Source: Pseudoneurospora amorphoporcata (Eukaryota; Ascomycota; Sordariomycetes; Sordariales; Sordariaceae). Taken from it: 64,000 bases of DNA. The first letter of the stretch is position 1; each line of letters begins with the position of its first letter. Shown one piece after another: positions 11,054 to 22,784 of this stretch. The stretch lies in NCBI GenBank assembly GCA_033297205.1, contig MU859208.1, forward strand, positions 1-64,000, given 5' to 3'. Made by a program: the position numbers and the translations under genes. The notes under the pieces are model-generated. The model saw nothing but the letters and a program-made list of their open reading frames with translations. It had not been told where the DNA came from and did no database searches.

Positions 11054-12307
11054 AGCGGTCAAGCAGGAAGGTGCAATGTTCAAATTTTGGATATAAGGAG
11101 CTGGGCTTTGTTATGTGGAGGGATAGTTGTGTGTGTGTGTGTGTGTGTGGTGATGGATGGTATCATTTATGGTTGTGAGATGTTGGTTCAGCTCAGATAT
11201 TGACATCCAGAGCGGTATCAGTTCAACATCATGCGGCAGTAAGCCGTGAAAGGAAGACGTCATCTAATTGGAGCATTTACGATTTTGAAGACTTATCGGA
11301 GTTTGGGTGAGGAGTTTTCGGCTGTATGGCTGCGGCGTTGACGTGTGGGAACAGCTTTGAAAGCGCGGGCCAAAGTTGACACATCGTCTTTGGTGCGGTC
11401 ATGGTCGGAAGCAGCGAGAGATGTACTGAAATGGAAGCAGTTTTGAAAGCGGCGGCTGAACAGCATTCTGAGAGAAGGATTGTGGTAGCTAAAAAGCGAT
11501 CATGCCAAGAATCACTGGAAGGAATAATGCACTCAGATTCTGGAATGACTAAGGTATCTAAAGAAATGGTCTTTCACACGGTTGGGTACATTGTCTTTTA
11601 CTTCTATTTGTTGTTGTGGGCGGAAATGTAAGACGACTTGCATGTTCTTTCAGCCCTACAAGGAAGCGGGCGCCATCAAAATTACCCCACTGCCACAGCC
11701 CTACCAAAATATCGGTGATCGATTTGAAATTAGGGGGTTGGGGGGGTTGGTTGGTTGGTTCATGCGCGCAGGGCAGTCCGTTCGCTTTTGTTTGTTCTTT
11801 GGGCACGGCCTTGGGCCAAGCTCTCTGACACCTAGGGTTTCTGTTTGTCACAATTCCTTGTGTCGGCACACACCGTAGTGTACAATTCAAGGTCTCCCTG
11901 GAGACGGGGTATTGCCTGTATCGGATATTGAATGACCAAAGCAACTTTTCATCCATTTGTCCCACGCCGAGGGTACAATCCAGAGTGCGTGTAATATACA
12001 TACGATGGATACACATCTCTTGGTATGGGAATTTACAATACTCAATACGTCGGTGTACTCCACAATGTTCCAGCTTTTCACGTAACGGTACGTACTTCGT
12101 ATGACGGTTACCTAGCCATTTCGGGAATCCCGCAGCGATGAGGGGCTCAATGTTTTCGAAATTTACTAATAGATGATGAGCAAGCATCACGTCTAGCGAT
12201 AGCTTCAGAAAGTTCACTTCTGGATTGTTTGGCGTCACCAGATCGAATGGAATCGAACTTCGAAGCCATTCAAACATTTCAGTAAATCCGACAACACATC
12301 AATCGCC
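11054..12307. other. Intergenic, zinc-finger gene to yvh1
   Basis: About 1.25 kb without a supported gene. A long minus-strand open frame (11558-12277) shows no codon bias and is treated as chance. A GGTTGGTTGGTTGG run lies near 11745-11760. Confidence 0.5.
11128..11149 (+). repeat. (TG)11 microsatellite
   Basis: Eleven uninterrupted TG units about 75 bp after the stop codon of the zinc-finger gene, so probably in its 3' untranslated region. Confidence 0.9.
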
Positions 12308-13697
12308 ATGGCCCTAAATCGCATCAACGGGCGCGAAGATCTCTTCGTAGGAGGGTAAGTCGCACCGACGCGACATCTTATCAGCCTCCGGTTACCATCC
12401 TTCCGCCACGGCGCAAAGGGCTTACGATGCTTCTTCCTTTTTCTCAAGAAGGAGAAAGGACTAACGGAACCTCCAATACAGCATCTTCGGCGTCAACCGC
12501 CCCCGACTAATCGAGGAACACAAGATCACGCATATCCTCTCCGTCATTAACTACACCCTCCCCGCCGACCCTGCGTTCCGCGACGTTCAACATCTCAGTA
12601 TCGACATTGACGATGTGGAGGAGTCCGACATTCTCGTTCATTTCCCTAAGATGGTCCGCTTTATCGAGCGCGGACTGTACGGCGACGAGGAAGCTTCGGT
12701 AGCCTTTGGGGGGGATGCGCCTGCGACCACGAGCGCAAAGACCGACGACGGCGATGCCATAACTGCCGCGCCACCCACGACCACCACCGAAACCACATCA
12801 CAACAGCGATCACAACCAGGCGCAGTCCTAGTCCACTGCGCCATGGGCAAATCCCGCTCCGTCTCCGCCATTGTCGCCTACCTCCTCTGGAAACACCCGC
12901 ACCGCTTCGGGCGCTCCGATCCCTCCACGTCCGCGCGCCGCGCCGTCACACAGGCCGTCAACTGGGTTCGCCAAACACGGCCCATCGCCGAGCCCAACGA
13001 CGGGTTCATGTCCCAATTAGAGCTGTGGTGGACCATGGGGTGTCCCACCGAACATGACGACGCGGTCGAAACCAGTCCGGTTTACCAAAGGTGGCTGTAC
13101 AAGCGCGAGGTGGAGGACGCAACGAGGATCGGGAGAGCGCCGGATTGGATCCGGTTTGAGGATGAGGAGGCTGCTAAGGAAGGGAACAAGGAGGTAGACG
13201 GAGGTGCGGCCATGAGTCTAAGATGCAAAAAGTGTCGGCGCACGCTGGCTACCAAGCCATTTATCGTTTCCCACCAGGGCAAAGGGAATGACGAGCGGGA
13301 ACGAACAAAAGACTGCGGTCATTACTTTGTCGAAGCGCTATCGTGGATGCGCCCGACGCTCGAGCAGGGCGAGCTGGAGGGGAGACTCACGTGTCCGAAC
13401 CAAAAGTGTCTGGCGAGCGTCGGGAGGTATACGTGGCAGGGGTTCAGGTGTAGCTGTGGCGACTGGATCGCGCCGGCGTTCTCGCTGCAGAAGAGCAAAG
13501 TGGACGAGGCGTCGGCGGCGCCGCATCCGGGTGGCAGGACGGGGCCGGCCGGTGGTGCGGCAGACATGGCGGCGAGGATGGCGGCTTTGGGGATTAGGAT
13601 GCCTGCTGGTGGTGGCAGGTTAGCGAGTGGTGGTCAAGCTGGGCAAGGACAAGCTGGTGAGGGCACGACGGCGGCGGGGCCGAAGGAGAACCTCTGA
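12308..13697 (+). CDS. yvh1: Dual-specificity protein phosphatase Yvh1
   Basis: Two exons (12308-12354, 12482-13697; intron 127 bp with GACTAAC branch) give 420 residues. The N-terminal catalytic domain contains FGVNRPRLIEEHKITHILSV and the signature HCAMGKSRS, with the nucleophile Cys135 and Arg141; the general acid lies in SIDIDD. The C-terminal zinc-binding half has CKKC (about 264-267), a Cys-Gly-His (DCGH), CPNQKC and CSCGDW, as in Yvh1/DUSP12. In yeast Yvh1 acts in late 60S ribosome maturation, releasing Mrt4 from pre-60S particles, and that role is inferred here. A Thr/Ala-rich insert of about 35 residues precedes the catalytic loop, and the extreme C-terminus is Gly/Ala-rich. The short first exon begins MALNRINGRED. 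Confidence 0.92.
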
Positions 13698-14954
13698 ACG
13701 GTTCTCGGAGGATAGGATATCCATGGCTATCTATGCCCTTTGAGGATAATGCCATCGAGTTGTCCATGCTTCATACATACAGGGATCAGAGCAGAACAGA
13801 GCAGCTTGGGCGAAGCAAGCCCAGAAGGAGTACTCCCTTTATGATGGCCTTTTACGGGAAGTGTCCGTTCTGTCTTCTTGGTTTGAGGGTTGCACCTCAC
13901 GGGCTCATCAACCGACCGACATCTCAGGGCATCTCCCACATGAGGGTGAAAATTACCACCAAATATACCCAAGTGCGCAACCCGCAGCAAATCTGTCGAG
14001 GGAAGGAAGATGTTCAACCAGAGGATATTGATCAAGTGCTGGCCGTGAATTCAATGTTACGGCTGCATGGGCTTGGTTATGTCTCTAGGCCTCAGGATTC
14101 TTCAGACGGGATCTGGTGACCTGGGTTTTATGATATCTGTAACCAACCCAAAAGACTCACCCACCGTATACCATGGAAGAGGCTGTGTATGGTGAAGGTT
14201 GTTTGTTAGAAAAAGGTTCATGGTAGCAGGACGGGAAGTTGAGCAGGAGCGCTAGATGCCACCTACTATGGTAGGCGCTTGGATGCTCCAGCTGCCCTTC
14301 CGCGTCTGGGACGGGAATCTCTCATCCCTTGCTTAAGACTTGGATATTTGAAGGCAGTCTCGACTGGATGGCTCGGCTGTCGATTCCCAACCGTCCTGAC
14401 CAAACGAGCTGTTCTCAGATAAAGGCGTCTGCCAGCTTTCCGCTGAGATATATAGTTATCTGAAGCCAAATCTCGAATCGGCAAATCACGATACATCATA
14501 GGAATACTTTCTGCTATCGAGTTCAACCACCGAGTTCGGTGCAGACGACCATCAAGGTTCCCTCCTGCCCCTGAGCTCGTTGCTGACGGTGCTGAAGCTC
14601 CAAACAGCACCTTCCCTAGCAAACAAACTCACCTGAGTGGACTCGACTGAGGTGCGTCCGTGCACCACCCCAGCCGAACTTCATGCAATCCACTGTAATT
14701 TACTGTTACAGACCCCTACCAACGCCTCGGCAGGCTCCGTTTTCAGGGATCTGACGGGAGCCCCACCTGCATGACTTCCTCCTTTGCTGCACGCCTGCCG
14801 CACCAAACACGGAATCACGTTATCATACCAACAACCACTCACCCACAACCTCAACTTCAGTCTTCGCATTCCACAACAATATCCAGGACATCAACATCAC
14901 AAAGCAAACGCACAACACGTGCCAACCTTGTCTGACCGGCTAGGATTATCCGAA
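13698..14954. other. Intergenic, yvh1 to 2EXR gene
   Basis: About 1.26 kb. The frame of the next gene stays open upstream to 14784 with two more Met codons, but the codons lack bias there, so this is taken as 5' leader. No other signal was recognised. Confidence 0.45.
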
Positions 14955-17333
14955 ATGGCTACCGACTCCTCGTCGGATGACTCCGATCATCAAGACCATC
15001 ATCACCTTGACCAAGGAGAACACAACTCCGACGCGGGCAATGACAACGAGTCCGGATCCGACTCCGGCTCTGATACGGGCTCCAACTCGGAAGCCTCTTC
15101 AGACTCAGACGACTCCAGCGATGAGGTATCCTCTTCAGAAGTTTTGACACGTAACAGCAGGGGTATCCAGCTTCTGGCGTCGATGCTCGATCTCGAAGCA
15201 AGTGAATCCCACTCAAGCGATGATGAAGATGACGACGACGGGCACGACGAAAGTGACCTTGCTGAACACATCCACGAGTACCCGAATTCTCGCCAAGCAA
15301 GGCGCAACGATCACCAGTCTTTCCCCAAGTTCGCCCGCTTGCCTTATGAACTTCGCCAGCGCGTCTGGGAGATGTTCTGCCCCGATCTGACGGCAAAGTC
15401 ACGCGTTTATGAGTTCCAAATCATCACTTACCCAGCAGACCGATATACACTGCCGTGTGATGCCTGGGAAAACATGATCCTCGAGCAGCAAACGGCTCCC
15501 GTCCGCGTCATGTCGGCTGTTCATCGGGAAAGCCGTGAGCACGTGCTGAAAAAGCTTCCTGATGTGCTTACTTTCCGCAAAGGCAGGAATATGGTCCGCT
15601 GGAATCGCGAGAACGACATTGTGATGCTATGTGGCAGAGCTCTGCCTCCCTTTCGGCCAATTCCAGGGTTTTCCGACCAGATTCGGAACTTGGCACTTGA
15701 TGTCGAGTTTAAACGCTATCTGGAGTATATTCATGAAACCATGCCCCTTCCCGAACCAGAGAAACCCAGTCTTGGACAAACACTTGGGACGTTTTGCCCG
15801 AATATGAACAGGGCATTTGTGGTGTCGGAAGACGGCGATTGCTCGGTGGCACTATTGCGCTGGTGCGCTGCCAAAGATGGTCACCATTATTTTGTTCGGA
15901 CCGAAGAGGAGGAGCCAGGCGTGGGAGAGGATGCCGATTACGTATACTGCTGGCCCTCGACCAAATCACGCAAGTTCGTTCCCGATTCCTTCATGCCTTG
16001 GACTTTGGGCAACCAATCCTGGCGGTCGCCTGAGAGCGCCAGAAGGTGGCTCGAGGAGGGAGATAACGATTTGCAACCCCTTATTCGCTTCTCTTTCGAC
16101 AGTGGCCTTCGGCGGTTCGAGAAGCTCGTTGAGAAAGTCAAGAAACATGGCGATAACCCCGCCTACTCTACTTTGTCCGAAACCGAGTCAGACGACGAGC
16201 ATGAGCATGAGGAGCCGGATGAGTACGAGAGCTCAGGGATCGATGATTCCGAGATCAGCGAGGACGAGGAAGGCGGGTCACGCAGCGAAGATGATCTTGT
16301 CGTCGTGGCAGATGACACAGACCACGAGGAGGAAGACTCGAGCGACGAAGGAGGACCAACCCATGCAGGACATTCAGATCAGAGCCATGATGGCCCGATC
16401 GAGATCATTGACGACTCCGATGACGAGTCTCTCTCTAGAAGCAACACTCATCATCACCAACCTGGTCCGAGCGAGGCTGCTCGCTTTTCCAGCATAGAGC
16501 CGTTGGATTCCTCCACAATGGATGAAGAGTCATCCTCACCACACCGAGCTAGACCCTCTCGCTCTGCCGGCTCCAGTAGGAAACGAGTCTTGGAGTCGGA
16601 TTCAGATGAGGAGGGGGAGCACGATGGTCCTCCCAGGAAAGCAGCACGTATTGGCAATGAGAGTCGCCCCCGTGGCCGTGCTACCGTTGTGCTTTCGGAT
16701 GATGAGGATGAGGAGATGGAGTACGAGTCGATTGAAAAGCAAAGAGAGAGTCCTCAGAGCGCTTCAGGTGGCGGCAGCCCTGGAGAGGCCGTGGTCATCT
16801 CGGATGACGATGAGGATGGAGAAGAAGAAGGGGTGGCAAGGCGGCGAGTCAAGCGGAAAGCCATGCATCGGCCCAGAATGGTGCCAGACGAGGATGAGGA
16901 GGATGAAGAGGAAGAAGAAGAGGAAGAAAAGGTGCCAATGCCCAGGAAAATCAGATCTCGTCGGGGACTGCGGCCCCCGGCTTCCAACACAGACGATGAC
17001 GAGGATGAAGAAAGCGAATCATCCATGAGCGATAGTGACGACTCTTCGGAAGAAGATGATGATGCTGCCGAAGCCCCCACCAAGCCTTTGACTCTTGCGG
17101 AGAAGCTGGAACTCCATCGCCGTGATAATCCCATTCCGGACTCAGACGATGATAGCGACAACGATGACGGCAGTGTCAGCGATGATGATTACGATGCGCG
17201 GAACTATGCAGATTTCCAGGATGACGAGGAGGGCAACGAGATCTCGGGTGAGGATGAGGAGGACGATGAGGAAGGCGAAGCTGGGCTCATTATGAATATG
17301 GCAGATGAAGAGGATGAGGAAGATGAGTATTAG
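14955..17333 (+). CDS. 2EXR-domain protein with very acidic C-terminal half
   Basis: A single exon of 792 residues from ATG 14955 (CGAAATGGC). An earlier in-frame ATG at 14784 is less likely because the added segment is not coding-like. Residues 1-120 are Ser/Asp/Glu-rich. From about 122 the motif FPKFARLPYELRQRVWEMFC begins a fungal 2EXR (F-box-like) domain that runs to roughly residue 330, including VHRESREHVLKKL. After about residue 400 the chain is dominated by Asp, Glu and Ser runs, with basic patches such as RRRVKRKAMHR and KIRSRRG that could be nuclear signals. The 2EXR family is abundant in filamentous fungi and mostly uncharacterised. The acidic tail suggests histone or chromatin contact, but that is inference. 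Confidence 0.85.
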   Translation: MATDSSSDDSDHQDHHHLDQGEHNSDAGNDNESGSDSGSDTGSNSEASSDSDDSSDEVSSSEVLTRNSRGIQLLASMLDLEASESHSSDDEDDDDGHDESDLAEHIHEYPNSRQARRNDHQSFPKFARLPYELRQRVWEMFCPDLTAKSRVYEFQIITYPADRYTLPCDAWENMILEQQTAPVRVMSAVHRESREHVLKKLPDVLTFRKGRNMVRWNRENDIVMLCGRALPPFRPIPGFSDQIRNLALDVEFKRYLEYIHETMPLPEPEKPSLGQTLGTFCPNMNRAFVVSEDGDCSVALLRWCAAKDGHHYFVRTEEEEPGVGEDADYVYCWPSTKSRKFVPDSFMPWTLGNQSWRSPESARRWLEEGDNDLQPLIRFSFDSGLRRFEKLVEKVKKHGDNPAYSTLSETESDDEHEHEEPDEYESSGIDDSEISEDEEGGSRSEDDLVVVADDTDHEEEDSSDEGGPTHAGHSDQSHDGPIEIIDDSDDESLSRSNTHHHQPGPSEAARFSSIEPLDSSTMDEESSSPHRARPSRSAGSSRKRVLESDSDEEGEHDGPPRKAARIGNESRPRGRATVVLSDDEDEEMEYESIEKQRESPQSASGGGSPGEAVVISDDDEDGEEEGVARRRVKRKAMHRPRMVPDEDEEDEEEEEEEEKVPMPRKIRSRRGLRPPASNTDDDEDEESESSMSDSDDSSEEDDDAAEAPTKPLTLAEKLELHRRDNPIPDSDDDSDNDDGSVSDDDYDARNYADFQDDEEGNEISGEDEEDDEEGEAGLIMNMADEEDEEDEY

Positions 17334-17901
17334 ATGATGCTTGATGGAGGGTTTAAAGCGAAATGGACGGTCTGCTGATGTTCGTCGCCTCCACGTTTCT
17401 TTCATGAGTGAGCATTGGCGTTTTTCTTTTTAGTATGACATCGTATGCCGAAGATGAATTCATTTCTGAGATAACAACCTGCGGTGCAATTTATGATTTT
17501 TTGAACCTTTGAACCTGAGGTGGTTGGAAACGGTCGCATACACTTTCTGGGGCGGGCAGCATTGCATTTGTTTTGGGATGACTACAGTGGAAGGAATCTT
17601 GGTGGATAGACAAAACCATCGAGAGGCGGGTTGGTGTTGGGTTTCTTGTGGGGAAGCCCATCTCAAAGTGATGCAAGCCTTGGCTACCCGTCATTGAGGA
17701 TCTACACAGTACGGTTTTGGTGGTGAAATCACGATAAGCCGGGGTTACCCTCGCGACTTTCCCACGGATTTTACCAATCTTCACCAACACCACGTTGACG
17801 GCTGACACTTCGTCCTAGATAAGAAGCCGTCTCATCCCCCATAGCACAAACCTGAACTCGTAACATAGCATCATTATCAACTACAAAGTCGACAGTTCAC
17901 A
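17334..17901. other. Intergenic, 2EXR gene to hydrolase
   Basis: About 570 bp. Nothing recognised except the AC-rich leader (CATCATTATCAACTACAAAG) just before the next ATG at 17902. Confidence 0.5.
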
Positions 17902-19042
17902 ATGGCCGAGCCTATCGAAATCCGCAACTGCTTCCCCGCTCTCCAGCGGAACGTAACGCCCACTGCCTCCGGCTCGGAAGTGGTCAGCTACACATCAGAC
18001 CTGGGCGACGGCGGTCCCATCCTGACTCTGATTCACGGATATCCTCAATCTGCACTCATGTAAATACTTACTGACCACCTTACCCACCGTAGCCCACGTT
18101 GATGGTTTCAGTGGTCATCATTCCTGTTCTCCGCAACGTAGCTGACTGGCTCTCACAGTTGGCGCCACCTCGTCCCCCTCCTCCAGTCCAAGGTCTCCCT
18201 CTTCATCCCCGAACTCCCTGGCTACGGCATCAGCACGCCCATCTCGGCCGGCACAGGGGAGCACACCAAGCGGGCCGTCGGCCGGGTCTTGGTTGATGCT
18301 CTTGCCCAAGTTTTTGGTACTTCATCGTCATCGCCACCCCGAAAGATCATGCTAGCCGGCCACGACCGCGGCGCCCGCATCTGCCGCCGTCGACACCAGC
18401 TCGCCGTCCCCTTCCGATCCCGAAAGCACCAACTTTTTTGCTGGTGTCAACCTCTCCGTGGCCGGGGTCATAATGCTCGACATCCTCCCGACCAAATCCC
18501 AATGGGACTTCTTCTCCTCGCCGCCCATCAGCCAATCCTACTTCCACTGGCCGCTCCTAGCCAACGTCGAGCTCGCCGTGCCCATGATTCAGGCATTCGG
18601 GGTGGCGAACTGGGTCCGCGGCGCGCACCTCCGACTCGCCGGCAGCGCGGAGGATTCGAAGCTGAGGATTATGAAAGATGACGCGATGGAGACGCATGTG
18701 AAACTGTTTGAACGGGAGGACGTGGTGAGATGGACATGTGAGGATTATAAAGCTGGGGCGGCGAGGGAGGTGCAGGAGCAGGTGGAGGATTTAAAGCAGG
18801 GGAGGAGGGTGGAGGTGCCGACTTTGGTTATGTTTAGTAGGGAGAAATTGGGGCAGGGGGGGCAGTTGGATGTGAAGGGGGTTTGGAGGGGAACTGCTGG
18901 GCAGAAGGATAGGTGGGTTGGGGAAGGGGTGGAATTGGAGGTTGTGGGTGTGGAGGGCGGCAGGGGACATTATTTGCCGGAGGAGGCGTACGATGTGGTT
19001 GGGGAGAGGGTGGTGACGTTTTTGGAGAGGTTTGGGTTGTAG
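17902..19042 (+). pseudogene. Alpha/beta hydrolase (epoxide hydrolase/dehalogenase type), frameshifted
   Basis: Exon 1 (17902-18059) and exon 2 (from 18159; intron 99 bp) encode a hydrolase of the epoxide hydrolase-like family. HGYPQS gives the oxyanion HGxP motif, WRHLVPLL and FIPELPGYG follow, and GHDRGARI carries the catalytic Asp. The C-terminal GGRGHYLPEEAYDVV supplies the catalytic His. At about 18385 the frame breaks: after GHDRGARIC the protein continues as AVDTSSPSPSD only in the +1 frame. Family members read ...ICHRLAVD here, so an 8-bp loss (the bases for most of His-Arg-Leu) between GCC repeats explains the shift exactly. No intron can repair it. The intact product would be about 345 residues. 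Either the gene is inactivated or the assembly is wrong at this point. Codon bias remains strong on both sides, so any lesion is recent. Confidence 0.75.
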
Positions 19043-20880
19043 GTGGATGTGTAGAGGGGAGATTTAAGGTTTTGGGAGTTGATAGGAGTGGGAGTGTCCC
19101 GAGCCAAGCCGATGGGGATAATTTGATGAGGGTTTTTGCCTTGTTGCATTCATTTAGTTCAGTTTGTGAGGCGGCCTGCGTGAGGGCATTTCGAGTTTTG
19201 GGCAAGGCGGGCATTATGGCGATTGGAGCTCGCTGTCGTCGATGAGCATTCTAGTGTCAACCGGACTTTGGGAAACTCCGCCATTTGATCAGCGCTGCAG
19301 ATAATGTTTCCGGCATGATGGTTGAATTCCCCGCTTTCAGATCATTCACATGCTTGAGGAGGAGGGGTTTGGACAACTAAGTGGGATACAGAAAATAAGA
19401 AGATCACACCACTTACACGACAGTGATGAGCCGGACAAAGCCTCTTGCTTTTGTGCCCCTGGAGCTCGAAATTGTCAGACTGGGAAAGCGGGTTGTTCTT
19501 TTACTTTGTACGCTCGTTTTAAAGCACGAAATCCCTTCTATACTCGGATTGTTGGCGATTGCTACGGCTCTGGTGTTTGGTGTTTTTGTTATTTGTGTAG
19601 AGACCGGGTCTTGGCATTGGTGCGTGGTGCATGGGGCACATGATGCCGTGAAATGCAGCACGGTTACAGCCCTAAAAACCGACCCGTACCAAGTGCCGGG
19701 CACTTTGGATTACGAAGAGGTCAATCTGGGTCAAGCCGCCGTAGGTCAGTCAGGCTGGTTGTCAACGTCGACACATCCATCAGCACATCCAGAAAGCATC
19801 ATGCGATATCCTTTTCAGGATGAACATGATGGGCGGTCAAGACACTAAACTGTGTCATGGGAGCAACACGCCATCAGAGTTGCAGAGTTAACGTCACCGC
19901 CGCCATGCATCGCTCGCGGGTCGGCACTCCTCCGGGCAGACAATCGGCTTTTGCGGTTAGCATAGGGCGGCGTGATGTGCTCTACACCCCTGCTGATAGA
20001 TAGAGGCGATAGGGCGAGGAAAAGGTTGTCGATAGTTTGTGGTGTGGTGGTGAGTGTCGTTGATCGATTGCCCCCTGTTTGGGAGATAAGCAAAAGCAGA
20101 AAAGAAACAGGAAAAAAAAAAAAAAGTTTTACGGTTTGACCGCTGTCAAATTCCGAGGAAACGTTCCCATGTTTGTCAACACTTTAGTCACTGTCCGCAA
20201 AAAGGCGCCGGTTGTTGGTCGTTCGGCACAGTTGGGTTGGGTCCATGATTCCATGTACATGACAAACAATATATCACAATGCCAACATCCGCCGCGCATT
20301 CTACGCCTTGGCATTACCTTGACGATCATCTTGACCATCCGGACCACCCACTCAGCTCCGCTCCTCGCCTGAGAGTGATGGAATCATCGAGGCGGCACGA
20401 GAAAAAGCTTCCAACGCCGCCTCAGGGACCCATTGGAGCCCAAGGTCTCTCGTTTGCTTTTGTCAACACCCCTGACGCAGATCCAGGCAGTCTCGGACTT
20501 CCATGCAAACTCTCACGTCAAACTTTTTTTTCTTCTTATCTCCGCAGTTGCTACATATAAAGCTCTTCGACCCTCCTCGTTTTCGGCCCTGTTATCTCGT
20601 CTTCCCAATTTCTCTCTTTGTCGCCAGCTTTCGTCACCCAAGCCATCTACGCACTCGAGCGTCAAAGGCAGATCGCCTCCCAACCCCAAAAATAATCTCA
20701 GCCAGCGCCAACGACTCCATCCGCACGAGTTAACCAACTGAGTGGACGAGCCAATCAATTGCTTCGTCAAATAGACAGAGCTATCAGACATATATATATA
20801 TCAGCGAGAATTTCTCGTCCATAATTTCAACCCAGCTCATCATCACCTTCATCTCGACAAGACTCCATCTTTCCCAAGTC
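19043..20880. other. Intergenic, hydrolase to small Ser-rich gene
   Basis: About 1.8 kb without a supported gene. The last 350 bp are pyrimidine-rich, with an alternating TATATATATA stretch at about 20790-20802 some 80 bp before the next start codon, which may be a TATA-like promoter element. Confidence 0.45.
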
Positions 20881-21512
20881 ATGTCAGACTTACCCGGCTC
20901 CCTTGGAACTTGCCGCCACAAGTCTTTCCTCCGAAACAGCTGCGCTCGTCGACCAAGCTTTTACAGCCGTGCATCATCACCAAGTTACGCCGAGGACGAC
21001 GCCATAACTCCGTGCCCAGTGGAATCCGTTCCGGACCAACAACAACACCCATCTCTCTCCAGGTCATCCTCCTCCAGCTCACTGCGCAGCACGAGGTCCT
21101 CTCTGCGATCCACCATCGAAGACACCATGAGAGACTACAACGACATCGACACCCAGCTGCTCTGGCGGCGTATGCTTGCTATCCAACGCACCTTCGGCTG
21201 CTACAACTCGACAAGGATGCAACTTGCGATCGAGATGGGCGAGCAAAACGCTTCTGTCCGTACGTGTATACCCATGAAAACCCTCTGTGAACTTTCCAAC
21301 CACCCATCCATGTCTAACACCTTTTTTTTATAGCATCACGAGTATGTCTAGACTTGCTCAACGACAGCATCGAGAAACTTCCTAGCGACATCAAGCAGCG
21401 AATCGAAGACTTCCTCGCTTGCGAAGATGTCTCTAGGTCATCATCATCATCATCTAGGTCGTCGTCATCTTGCAGGAGGAAGTGGAGTTGGAGGCATCTT
21501 TTGCATGCTTGA
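20881..21512 (+). CDS. Small Ser-rich protein, unknown function
   Basis: Two exons (20881-21259, 21334-21512; intron 74 bp, donor GTACGT, branch TCTAAC) encode 185 residues. The first 80 residues are Ser/Pro-rich (SRSSSSSSLRSTRSSLRST). The middle and second exon have a compact, helix-prone part: YNSTRMQLAIEMGEQNASV joined to SRVCLDLLNDSIEKLPSDIK. The C-terminus is a Ser/Arg run ending RRKWSWRHLLHA. Splicing keeps the frame and codon bias is good, so the gene is likely real. The pattern resembles a conserved fungal protein without an assigned role that I cannot name. No signal peptide or membrane segment is visible. Confidence 0.7.
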
Positions 21513-22148
21513 TTCTTCTTTTTCGGGCTTCTACGAACTAGGGTCGGTCCCGAGATTGTGCATCTTTCCGGGCTCCGTCTCCGTTTCTTTATTGAGAACT
21601 TAGTTTGGTCGGTGAATTGATTGATTGGTCGGTTGGTTGGTCGGACTTTTTTTTTAATTTTTTTTTTATTTTATTTTAATTTTTTTTTTTTTTGCTTTCA
21701 CGGTATATACCCCTTTTTTTTCAGAGAAACGCGGGATGCACGGGAATGGCGCAAACAGTGGCTTTCTTTTTTCTTTTTCCGGACGCGTCATGTTTGACGG
21801 TTGGGCTCGTTGGTCGGAAGTTTGTGAGCATTAGATCGGGATGTTAGAGGGGGAATACGAACGCACCGAAGTTGTGCCTGTCTTTGTTCAACGAGTGTTT
21901 CACAATAACCTACTCAAGAACCAGGAAACTATTTCCGATCTATGAAGAAAAGCAAACCACAAGTGTCATGCTAAGCGAGTTGTGGTTGGATATCCCACAC
22001 ACAGCTATCATCTCAATCTCGTGGCGTTAAATAGTTCTCAGCTCACTTTGTGACAGGGAAGACAAAAATAGAAGATGTTTAGGCCCCCCAAAAGTCCCAT
22101 GAGCAATCCAGAAAGCTCTTAACGGTGTTGGTCAAGCCAAAGGTCCCT

Positions 22149-22181
<33 letters not shown>

Positions 22182-22784
22182 GACCCATCGTCTCCCATCT
22201 CCCAACACCTCGGTTGGATATGACCCGGGCCTCCAACAAAAACACGACGAGACTAAACATCGTGATGGAACCGTCCTAATGCAACCAACCGAAAGAGGTG
22301 TGTTTCGCATTGCCGTCAAGCCCAACGGTCGTGTTATCCATACCATTCTCGGCTTTTCCCGATTCGTAACGAAGCAATCCAAACAAGTACTAACGCCAAC
22401 CTCAACCATCATGACCCATGCCCCCCCTGCCCCCTGGCCCAGGCTCAGGCACGAAAACTCCCCTGGAATAAACAATCCTAAAGTTCAAGCCCCAGGATCG
22501 ATCAAACAGCCTACACAGTACATTCCAAAGTCCTATTACAACCGCCTTTGGTTGTTCTTTCCTTTCCATCACTATTGACGTTCTTTTTTTCCGCCCAGGG
22601 ACAGCCACTGTCCAACATCTCCCAACACCTTCATCCATCCCACTATCCATATCATTTCATCCCATTTTCCTCCCGTTTCTCAACTCACCTAACCTCCCAT
22701 CCAGTCCCTCGCCTCCTGGCATTCCCCATAGTCACGAATAATACCCTCACGTCTCATCTGACCTTCTAGTCTCCCCAACGAACC
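21513..22784. other. Convergent intergenic with poly(T) tracts
   Basis: About 1.27 kb between two convergent genes. It contains T-rich low complexity at 21645-21725 and a 28-base T run at 22154-22181. No coding signal was found. Confidence 0.55.
22154..22181 (+). repeat. Poly(T) run, 28 bases
   Basis: An uninterrupted homopolymer between convergent genes. It could be the tail scar of a retroposed sequence or simple slippage; no flanking duplication was identified. Confidence 0.85.

Noticed and set aside
11558..12277. 239-codon open frame on the minus strand upstream of yvh1
   Set aside because: Third codon positions show no C/G preference, there is no recognisable motif, and it covers the yvh1 promoter. 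Probably a chance frame.
15817..16497. Long overlapping frames within the 2EXR gene
   Set aside because: Shadows caused by GA/AC-rich coding sequence in the acidic region; the 793-codon frame (start 14955, stop 17333) has the domain.
19423..19848. Plus-strand frame with a hydrophobic stretch (ILGLLAIATALVFGVFVICV)
   Set aside because: No codon bias, no supporting splice or start context; hydrophobicity comes from T-rich sequence.
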